This document shows, piece by piece, positions 33,601-38,862 of a stretch of DNA of 38,862 nucleotides. The stretch is taken from NCBI RefSeq assembly GCF_001949145.1, contig NW_019091423.1:671457-710318 (forward strand). Direction: 5' to 3'. Under the pieces are notes generated by a model, which was not told the DNA's origin, searched no databases, and saw nothing but the letters and a program-made list of their open reading frames with translations. Made by a program: the position numbers and the translations under genes. Within the stretch, counting starts at the first letter, position 1. Every line of letters begins with the position of its first letter. The stretch is from Acanthaster planci. Taxonomy: Eukaryota; Echinodermata; Asteroidea; Valvatida; Acanthasteridae.

Positions 33601-34558
33601 TACAATTTAGGCAGTTAATTTATCTAAAAACATACATGATTCGAGGTTTGATATCTTGACTCAATTTTAGATAAATTTAATGAACAAGATCAACACATGA
33701 CTTTTAGCTTGAAATGATGTGCCAGGCGTATTCCATCAAAAAGTCATAATTGAGATGTTTTTGAATGAACACACTACATTGCCCCTTTATTTCAGCTGAT
33801 TTTGTTGCACTTGAATTTTGTTACTTCTGATATTTCAGACCCGTATTTCCTTATATCAGGTGAAACTACTGAGGAGGCTAAGCCTGAGGACCCAGCAGTG
33901 GAACAGGCCCCAGCAGCAGAGGACACACCTGCTACTGAGGATGCACCTGCTACTGAGGACACACCTGCTACTGAGGACGCACCTGCTACTGAGGACGCAC
34001 CTGCTACTGAAGACACACCTGCTGAAGAAAACAAGTCGACTACTGAGGACACACCCCCTGGAGATGATGCACCTGCTGCAGAAGACACACCTGCTGTAGA
34101 AGAGCAACAGGTGGCAGATGACAAGCCAGCCGAGGAACCACCCGCTGAAGCTCAACAAACAGAGGGTTAGTCAGAGATTGAATTTACAGCATGTTCTGTA
34201 TTGCACTGATTGTTATTACCTGTTTCGCTGGTATCGAAAAAATGGTCTGAAAGGCTCTCCCACTGGTATTTACATATAGTTGCTCAGATGTGGTTTTGTT
34301 GGTGTAAAGTAGGATTAACATTTTAAACAACCTAGCCTACATCATGGTCTTGGAATGAGACCATGCTCATATGATCTTGATATCCTTCAAATCACAGATG
34401 AAAAACCCAATGAAGCAGCAGCAGCAGAGCAAGAGGCTACCCCAACAGAGGGAGAAGAGCAAAAAGAGGAACACCCTGCAGAAGGAGGGGATGAACAGAA
34501 GGAAGAGCCTGCTGCAGAAGGAACAGATGAAAAGAAAGAAGAGCAAGCACAGGCATAA
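13746..34558 (+). CDS. NME8: NME8/TXNDC3 (sea urchin IC1-like) thioredoxin-NDPK axonemal protein
   Basis: This is an outer-dynein-arm protein of cilia and flagella. Coding exons: 13746-13836, 14172-14275, 14721-14909, 15562-15652, 17231-17313, 18004-18096, 18498-18652, 19306-19380, 19823-19941, 20420-20564, 20654-20761, 21779-21930, 22329-22473, 24052-24290, 26653-26712, 27848-27898, 28290-28337, 28774-29016, 31313-31420, 31754-31825, 33860-34165 and 34398-34558, with one optional exon at 16377-16496. The 22 constitutive exons total 2838 bases, an exact 945 codons plus stop. Order: thioredoxin domain (residues ~1-128, WCGPC at 38-42), charged linker (~129-159), NDPK1 (~160-305), NDPK2 (~310-455), NDPK3 (~456-596), acidic tail (597-945). 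Human NME8 has the same Trx plus three NDPK order but ends near 588 residues; the sea urchin sperm dynein protein IC1 has a Glu-rich tail as here. Human NME8 is linked to primary ciliary dyskinesia. The start is the first ATG in frame, and its [13 protein letters not shown] context fits the family. Confidence 0.93.
16377..16496 (+). other. NME8: Candidate alternative (cassette) exon of NME8
   Basis: This 120-base segment lies between a pyrimidine-rich acceptor (ctacag ending at 16376) and a donor GTACAT at 16497. It enters and leaves in phase 1, so it can be included or skipped with no frame change between exons 15562-15652 and 17231-17313. Read in the NME8 frame it has no stop and encodes about 40 residues, including [20 protein letters not shown]. 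The composition is unlike the neighbouring Glu/Ala linker. A stop-free frame of this length has roughly a one in seven chance, so the exon is plausible but unproven. Confidence 0.4.
17807..17865. repeat. TTAA-bounded 59-bp palindrome, copy 1 (NME8 intron)
   Basis: The arms are 24 bp with a single mismatch and enclose the 11-base loop CCAACAGGTGA. The outer edges read TTAACCCTAAC and GTTAGGGTTAA. The TTAA at each end followed by CCCTA resembles the target site and terminal motif of piggyBac-type elements. This could be an extremely short MITE or a hairpin-forming repeat. A close relative lies at 23394-23452. Confidence 0.8.
18714..19255. mobile_element. hAT-like MITE with 8-bp target duplication, carrying a minisatellite
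   Basis: Terminal inverted repeats of 19 bp are at 18722-18740 (CAGTGTTGTAGTCGAGACC) and 19229-19247, differing at one base. They are flanked by an 8-base direct repeat, ATCAGTAA at 18714-18721 and ATCATTAA at 19248-19255 (7 of 8 identical). The 8-bp duplication and the CAGTG terminus are features of hAT transposons. There is no transposase frame. Nearly all of the 526-bp body is the 12/36-bp tandem array. The right arm also contains degenerate inverted versions of the repeat motif. It sits in the NME8 intron between exons 18498-18652 and 19306-19380. Confidence 0.8.
18739..19096. repeat. 12-bp / 36-bp higher-order minisatellite
   Basis: Three 12-bp variants, ACCATGCACAAA, ACCATGCAGAAG and ACCAGTCACAAG, alternate to form a 36-bp higher-order unit repeated about ten times, with one shortened unit near 18945. 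Because 12 is a multiple of three, both strands are open for over 100 codons (HKTMQKTS-type on plus, HGFVHGLV-type on minus). The position inside an NME8 intron and the lack of any other coding signal argue that these are not genes. Confidence 0.92.
19823..21930 (+). other. NME8: NME8 segment: second NDPK domain exons
   Basis: Exons 19823-19941, 20420-20564, 20654-20761 and 21779-21930 encode [86 protein letters not shown] and the start of NDPK3. The catalytic-type His is residue 434. Two canonical positions differ: the Lys of the KPDA motif is Arg (VRPDA), as also in human NME8 domain 2, and the Thr of GxTxP is Lys. This domain therefore looks the least likely to be a normal kinase. Confidence 0.88.
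20896..21100. repeat. 45-bp tandem repeat in NME8 intron
   Basis: The unit TCCTGCATTCTCTCTGCCAT followed by AAATCAGTCATTCTCTGGGCCTAAA recurs at 20896, 20941 and 20986, exactly 45 apart. Rearranged partial units follow to about 21100. Each unit contains two related CATTCTCTC/GGG segments, so it probably arose from a shorter repeat. Confidence 0.85.
21779..24290 (+). other. NME8: NME8 segment: third NDPK domain exons
   Basis: Exons 21779-21930 (second half), 22329-22473 and 24052-24290 encode [88 protein letters not shown] and [19 protein letters not shown]. The Lys, Tyr, Arg, Thr (GPTDP), Arg, Asn and His (residue 568) expected of an active NDPK are all present, so this is the most canonical of the three domains. 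The domain ends in [14 protein letters not shown], and from there the acidic tail begins. Confidence 0.88.
23394..23452. repeat. TTAA-bounded 59-bp palindrome, copy 2 (NME8 intron)
   Basis: It has the same 24-bp arm, 11-base loop, 24-bp arm design and an identical loop (CCAACAGGTGA) to copy 1. Arm position 12 has changed from C:G to A:T in both arms. The single arm irregularity is a G opposite T. It is bounded by TTAA on both sides. Confidence 0.8.
24570..24714. repeat. 145-bp imperfect inverted repeat (MITE-like) in NME8 intron
   Basis: The left end AACAACTGTTAACTGCTGTG (continuing to GGGATAT) pairs with the right end read in complement, AACAATTGTTAAATGCTGCG (continuing to GGGATAT). The middle also folds: GCATAGCACCCCGAGGC opposes GCCGAGGGCACCATGC around a short AAA loop. 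The whole segment can form one long hairpin. No target duplication is obvious. Confidence 0.65.
26211..26388. repeat. 17-bp tandem repeat in NME8 intron
   Basis: The unit ACTGATAAATGATTGAC is repeated about ten times, with A/G alternation at one site (AAATG or AAGTG). It lies about 260 bases upstream of the first tail exon. A minus-strand open frame through it ([10 protein letters not shown]-type) is a by-product of the repeat. Confidence 0.9.
29676..29718. repeat. Diverged palindrome, copy 3 (NME8 intron)
   Basis: The 18-bp arms CTAACAGTTCTTAATCCT and AGGATTGAAGACTGTTAG have three mismatches and enclose a 7-base loop. The arm core resembles copies 1 and 2 (CTAACxCTCCTCAATCCT). The outer TTAA edges are no longer visible and the loop differs, so it is an older or separate relative. 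Confidence 0.55.
30721..30897. mobile_element. 161-bp hAT-like MITE with perfect 8-bp target duplication
   Basis: The exact direct repeat TCTTCATT at 30721-30728 and 30890-30897 flanks an element whose left end reads CAGTAACGTAGC and whose right end, in complement, reads CAGTGGCATAGCTAGGC. The ends share about 10 of 13 bases. G-rich and C-rich stretches (GGGGGGGG and CCCCCC) lie internally on opposite sides. The 8-bp duplication fits hAT elements. There is no coding capacity. Confidence 0.8.
31826..31860 (+). other. NME8: In-frame read-through to a stop after NME8 exon 31754-31825
   Basis: If the donor GTGAGA at 31826 is not used, the frame continues as [11 protein letters not shown] and meets TAA at 31858-31860. 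This would give a shorter acidic tail. The read-through starts with GETS, much like the GETT that begins the next spliced exon. Confidence 0.35.
31917..32466. mobile_element. 536-bp MITE with 29-bp terminal inverted repeats and 7-bp direct repeat
   Basis: Inverted repeats of 29 bp are at 31924-31952 (CACGGACCATTTACTCAGGG and onward) and 32431-32459, with 27 of 29 positions matching. The 7-base direct repeat ATTTATA lies immediately outside both, at 31917-31923 and 32460-32466. Further in, CGTGTTACGG on the left opposes CCGTAACACG at 32398-32407, so the inverted region is longer but imperfect. No transposase is encoded. The superfamily is uncertain because a 7-bp duplication is not diagnostic. 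Confidence 0.75.
32884..32924 (+). other. NME8: Candidate alternative terminal exon of NME8
   Basis: A good acceptor (tctggttctgttgcag ending at 32883) precedes a segment that, joined in phase 1 to exon 31754-31825, reads [13 protein letters not shown] and stops with TAG at 32922-32924. It would give a short alternative C-terminus. Support is splice signal and frame only. Confidence 0.25.
33839..33859 (+). other. NME8: Possible 21-base upstream extension of NME8 exon 33860-34165
   Basis: A second AG acceptor ends at 33838 and is preceded by a better pyrimidine context than the one at 33858-33859. Using it adds exactly seven residues, DPYFLIS, in frame. Both choices preserve the reading frame. 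Confidence 0.35.
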
Positions 34559-35549
34559 ACTACTTAAAAAGTGGTGAATTAGAAAAATCGATTTGGCACA
34601 CTTCAGCCAGTGACCTGTTCTGTAAGCCCTTTCCCTGAAGACAATCTTCCCCAAAATCTCTCTTTTTGTGGTGTTTAATTGATTGAACCCTTCTTGACAG
34701 GATGAATGTGTCCAAGTTGTAATACCCCAGGATTTGTCTGGATTCACCACTTGCGTTGAGTAGATTCACAGAACTATGCAGATGTGACATGATATGCAGA
34801 TGCAAGCACATTACTAGCATGTGTGAGGAGTATTTCAGATGGCATAACATTGGAAATATGTGGACACGTGCTACTTGTTCTAAATATTAGTATGATTCCA
34901 AGCATGTATGGGTGGGTAGGCCTTCACTCGAATTCACTGTATTAACGAAGCAATGTATATTCTTGGGTAAGTTGAGACCAAGTTGTGGGGACAAACATTT
35001 GTAGTTTACAGATCTGTTTCAACAATATGTAATGACCAATGTCACCAGCATGGGTGTACAAAGTGACGCACACATGCTTGCCATCTAAAAGTCTGTCAAC
35101 AGTCAGGAGTATATTTTGGTCTGTACAGTTTAGATTTCTTCCTGTTTGGATTTCCTTGTCTTGAATTTATCATTAAGAAAATTAACTGGTCTTTCTGATC
35201 AGTACAATAATGCATGTTTTTAAACTTGGTATAAATTATTGCTTTGACACTTGTTTTACTCGTTTCGCTTTTACTTGAGCTAAAAGTTGTAAATATTTTA
35301 CCAAAAGTCATTGCAACAAAATATACCTGAATATACACATATACACACAGTGAAATGGGTGACCTGATGTGTGGGCCTTTTTCTTTATTTAGCACAGGAA
35401 AAGTTCATTCCTTGTACAGGTATGGATGAAATGCAAAAACAATTTCATCTTTCGTAAGAATGAACATAGTTTATTATTCCGTCCAGTCCTTAAACTGTGC
35501 CTAGTTTTGTTTGAAATTTCGAATTGTAAAAATACATAGAATTCTGATG

Positions 35550-35555
35550 AATAAA
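35550..35555 (+). terminator. AATAAA poly(A) signal, candidate NME8 end
   Basis: This is the first canonical AATAAA I found after the NME8 stop at 34558, about 1 kb downstream and followed by T-rich sequence. A later AATAAA at 36742 is an alternative. Confidence 0.4.
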
Positions 35556-36766
35556 TTGTTTTAGAAAAGTCTTATGCATCTTATTTTGCAGTATGTCAAT
35601 TTAGAAATGCCAATGATAAAATATTACTGGCTTTCGAAAGGTTACCCACACATTTCTGACATTAACAAGAAGCTTGGTGTTTTAATATTCTCAATCCCTG
35701 TTCCTGTAATTTTGTAGTCATCAAACGTGGAAAGGAATATCGCCTGGTTTGCATAGCCTACTTGCTCAGCAATTTACATTTCACATTCTCAAGGTGATTG
35801 AATATAGGAAAGTTGAAAATTTAACAATGATTTTTTTTCATTCCACAGCTTAAACCAAAACTTTTCATACAGAATGTGAAATGTGATTTAGAAACCAAAC
35901 ACTATATGAACAAGCATGATTTCTCTTACAAGTCAAAGGTTAAGACCACCAAGAATACTATCACTATGAAAATGTAAACTGCAGGTCTATATATTTGTGT
36001 TTCCCAAGAACCCTATTCTGAAATATGTACTGACAGAAAGTTGATTTCAAAGCATTGGGGACTTTTAACATATGCATTTTCCTCGACTACAACAATAAAA
36101 CTTGTTGAATTCAGAGTGGAATACACATAGTAAAAAATTACAGAAGAAATTACAAAGATCCGAGGTGTGTGCATAAACGTCATTCTCATAAACAAACAGG
36201 ATGTTAACATTTCTGCTGTTACTTCTGCCTGAGTGATGAGATGCCAGGTTTTTCATAATCATTGGAATAAACCTTTTGCAGGTTAAATTTGAAGAAAACT
36301 TGATACATGTAAATGTACACTGAGTTCTTTACATTCACGTGAAAATAACAATTTGAAATCTCCATACTAAAGACACTGTTTCTATGACTCCTGATTTGGG
36401 CAAGCTTTTGCTAGGTTGCATAAGAGATGCCTTGCACCAATACACCATCTTCAGTGGTTGTCGCTATGCAAAAGCTTGCCTTGAATCACAAGGTATAGCA
36501 ACAATATACCCAGCAAGAAATGAGACCGAGGGGTACCCCCCAACATGTCCAATCCCTATGCACATTCCAGACTATTGTTACTTAACACATTCTCCCCCAA
36601 GATGTCTGAAAGGAATTCCCCAGATTCCTGCGAGACAATGACCAACACAAAGCAGGGGGGTTCTCTCCATCTCATACCTTGCTGTATATGAGCAACGAGG
36701 TCTTAGTCTGAATTCATATTGTTATGTCTACATGTATGTACAATAAAAAAACTCAGTGTACCAGAT

Positions 36767-36772
36767 TTTAAT
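36767..36772 (-). terminator. ATTAAA poly(A)-like signal for zinc-finger gene
   Basis: Read on the minus strand this is ATTAAA, about 145 bases after the zinc-finger stop codon. It is the commonest variant of the canonical hexamer. Support is position and motif only. Confidence 0.3.
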
Positions 36773-36914
36773 CAAATTTATCTCGCAAAAGGCTTACCAG
36801 AGACCTGTGGTACAATAGGCATTATGCAGCTGTTTGGATGTGACAGGTGCTTTAAATTGAAATCCAAGTAGAATGAGGAAAAATGAGGAAAAACGGTCTT
36901 GTCATTTTGACATG

Positions 36915-38656
36915 TTAAGATTTTCCTTTGTTGCATCTGACATGCAACTTCTTGGTCCTTTTGGTTTTCTGTTCTGGGTTCTGGTGTTTAACTTTGATGT
37001 GAGAATTCAAAGATGACTTTGACTCAACCTGTTTGCTGCAGTGTGGACACACATATACCTGTAATTCAGGATTCTTGTGCTTCTTCAAAATGTGCGATTT
37101 TAACGATCCATTGTCTCTGTAGGTTTTATCACACTGGTCACATTTGAAGCGTTGTAGCCCGGTATGGGTAATTTGATGGCGCTTCAGATTAGTGGAGTAT
37201 CTGAAAGTTTTGTCACAAAATTTACAAGGGTAGGAACGTTCCTGAGTATGTACACGTTTGTGATACTCAAGAGCTGATGAATATATAAAAGTCTTGTGAC
37301 ATGTCTGACACTCATAAGGTCTTTCACCTGTGTGCCTTCGTTGATGTTGCCTGTATGTGTACATCGTCTTTAAAGTTACTCCACAGGTAGTACAAAGCAG
37401 CCGATCTGCTGAAGGCTTGTCACATTGAGCATTGTGCTCATCATGTGAGCTTAAAATATGCTGCTTTAATGTCCAAGGACTGGGATATGTCAGGTCACAG
37501 TATTGGCATTGCATGGCCGTGTCTTCACCACGATGTTTCTTCATGTGATGGGTGAAGTAATAATCACGAGTAAACTTGGCTCCACACTCTTCACAAGTAA
37601 ACTTAAAACATGGTCTTTTTACTATTTTTGGCTTAACTACAGATATATATACTGGTTCCATTACTGTCTTGTTGTCCTGTTCATGACTTTTACCATTGTC
37701 TTCAAATTCTTCTATCCATGGCTCTTCAGCATGGCCGTGATCGGACTCACATTGATAGTCATGATCAGAATTATGCACCATTACTTTCTGCGGATGACTT
37801 TCTCGAACTGACTTTTGTTCACAGTTAACACTTTGTTTCTGTGATACCATGACAATGTCTTTGTTGCTAGGACAACACAACTTGACTTGAACACCAACTG
37901 AAGTAACTGCAGCTCTTACTTGTTCAGCATTTGATCTTGTCACCTGAACAGTGTTACAACTGCATATCCGTGTTTGTTGTGCATGAAACAATGTAGACAA
38001 ACACTGTTGGGATCTGAAAAGAACAAATGGGGCACTGCAACATGCTAACAATGCAGATACCTATCTTCAGATTTAAAAAATAAAATGCAATCTTAATAGT
38101 CTATGGCAGGTACATCAGATAAATAGTCTTTATCCCCCCCCCATAAAAAACCCTGAAAGACAAGGGCTTGGCAGGATGTATTTCCCCATCACTCCACACA
38201 TTGAATGAGTTTGTAAAGTTATGTCAAACACCTTTATCACTTATTATTTCATGAATTTCAGACATGCTATTCCAACTGTGGAACTTTCAGAGAGGCACAA
38301 AGCGCTTCGACTGATCTAAATTTGTTGCGTGTTTCTAGTTTTTATAGTTCATACTAAATTTCACATCCAAATATCTTTGTAAAAGACCAAACAACCCTCC
38401 TGTTTCAACCGTCACTTCCCTCCTTCATTACACTGACATCATATGTCGCTTGAAATTGAATGATTCAGGGTGCGTTTTGTTAAGAGCGTTAAAAGGCAAA
38501 TATTAAATACATGTACTGGTACCTGTGTTGCTCCTCCAAATCAAAGAGATGTTTCACAAAGGTAACAAGTGACTCAAACCCACTGGATTCATGCAATGAC
38601 CTGATCTTATTGGCTAAATCAGGATGCAAGATCATACTTCCACTGGCTATTTCCAT
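36915..38656 (-). CDS. C2H2 zinc-finger protein (seven fingers)
   Basis: Two coding exons join on the minus strand. Exon 38656-38523 runs from ATG to AG|GTACC. Exon 38013-36915 follows the acceptor tgttcttttcag. The AG|A join gives an Arg and 410 residues in total. The N-terminal exon encodes MEIASGSMILHPDLANKIRS and a short predicted helical stretch ending FVKHLFDLEEQHR, with no KRAB, BTB or ZAD domain recognised. Residues ~45-180 are Cys/His-poor with an acidic patch. Seven C2H2 fingers follow at about 185-205, 214-235, 252-272, 280-300, 308-328, 336-357 and 367-388. A TGERPY linker stands between fingers 3 and 4, TQERSY between 4 and 5, and TGLQRF between 5 and 6. The C-terminus is basic (KTKRTKK), a likely nuclear signal. 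It is probably a nuclear DNA-binding regulator; the orthologue is not identified. Confidence 0.88.
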
Positions 38657-38669
38657 GGTGATCCTCAAT
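38657..38669 (-). other. Spliced 5' UTR remnant of zinc-finger gene
   Basis: On the minus strand, the acceptor cttttag at 38670 and beyond is followed by 13 bases (ATTGAGGATCACC) and then the ATG at 38656. The sequence just before the ATG is a good initiation context. At least one non-coding 5' exon must lie upstream, at or beyond the right edge of the window. Confidence 0.55.
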
Positions 38670-38862
38670 CTAAAAGAAATGGCATGAGAAGAGTAAGGTA
38701 TGAGTAGCCACCTATAAAAAGTCTGTAAGGAAAGTTTATTAACAGACATGAGCTTAGTGGAAAAGATCTCTTCTGAACTCTTTAATTGAAGCAGGTTACT
38801 CCCTAAGAAAACACATGAACTGATACTACCTGTACAGACAGCACAATATAACCAAGGACCAA

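Larger units (their letters stand above)
26653..34558 (+). other. NME8: NME8 segment: modular acidic C-terminal tail exons
   Basis: Eight exons encode about 350 Glu-, Pro-, Ala-, Thr- and Gln-rich residues: 26653-26712, 27848-27898, 28290-28337, 28774-29016, 31313-31420, 31754-31825, 33860-34165 and 34398-34558. The first seven are 60, 51, 48, 243, 108, 72 and 306 bases, all multiples of three with both ends in phase 1, so any can be skipped or repeated without a frameshift. Several end in ACAGAG-G or similar before the donor. The 306-base exon holds repeats of the type [12 protein letters not shown]. The tail is predicted to be disordered and strongly negative. A tail of this character is known in sea urchin IC1; its role is not clear. 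Confidence 0.85.
34559..36914. other. Intergenic region between convergent NME8 and zinc-finger gene
   Basis: This contains the presumed NME8 3' UTR with AATAAA at 35550-35555, a 13-bp inverted repeat (GGCAAGCTTTTGC at 36399-36411 and its complement at 36468-36480), TACATGTA at 36304 and 36729, and closely spaced opposing poly(A)-like signals near 36742 (plus AATAAA) and 36767-36772 (minus ATTAAA). No protein-coding gene was recognised. The open frame at 36384-36641 resembles no known family. Confidence 0.45.

Noticed and set aside
33792-34158. Minus-strand frames opposite the acidic repeat exon
   Set aside because: They are shadows of the 18-bp coding repeat of NME8 on the plus strand.
38014-38051. 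Met at 38051 as the start of the zinc-finger protein
   Set aside because: The sequence between 38051 and 38014 is a pyrimidine-rich acceptor ending in cag. Splicing to the 38656-38523 exon keeps the frame and supplies a better start.
1-38862. CRISPR arrays, bacterial operons, phage or tRNA genes
   Set aside because: None seen. The tandem arrays lack spacer structure, and the genes have introns and metazoan families.

Overview
This is an animal nuclear genomic window. It has GT-AG introns, widely spaced exons, UTRs, minisatellites, many short inverted-repeat elements and one assembly gap of Ns. It holds three protein-coding genes. The middle gene is an NME8/TXNDC3 orthologue with a long glutamic-acid-rich C-terminal tail, like the sea urchin sperm outer-arm dynein intermediate chain IC1. 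With the moderate intron sizes this suggests a non-vertebrate deuterostome, perhaps an echinoderm, hemichordate or lancelet. The species cannot be fixed from the sequence alone.

Layout. (1) 570-6145, plus strand: CNPPD1, a cyclin Pas1/PHO80-domain membrane protein. The first coding exon or exons lie outside the window. Seven exons join in one frame to a stop at 6145, and a long presumed 3' UTR runs to an AATAAA near 9004. (2) 9031-13745: intergenic or upstream DNA with a possible ciliary-type promoter near 9680-9790 and a 71-bp minisatellite interrupted by 426 Ns. (3) 13746-34558, plus strand: NME8, assembled here from 23 exons into an uninterrupted frame of 945 codons. It encodes a thioredoxin domain with WCGPC, three NDPK domains each keeping the active-site histidine, and an acidic tail of about 350 residues. 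Every tail exon starts in phase 1, and all but the last also end in phase 1. (4) 36915-38656, minus strand: a two-coding-exon protein with seven C2H2 zinc fingers, convergent with NME8.

The genes show no sign of working together. CNPPD1 is a membrane cyclin-like protein of poorly known role, NME8 is an axonemal outer-dynein-arm component, and the zinc-finger protein is probably a DNA-binding regulator.

No new multi-gene system is visible. The unusual content is in NME8 and its introns: a modular tail with several in-frame splicing options, a candidate 120-bp cassette exon, a hAT-like miniature transposon carrying a 12/36-bp minisatellite with an 8-bp target duplication, two more miniature elements with clear target-site duplications, a family of tiny TTAA-bounded palindromes whose arms co-vary between copies, and an apparent excess of the octamer TACATGTA.
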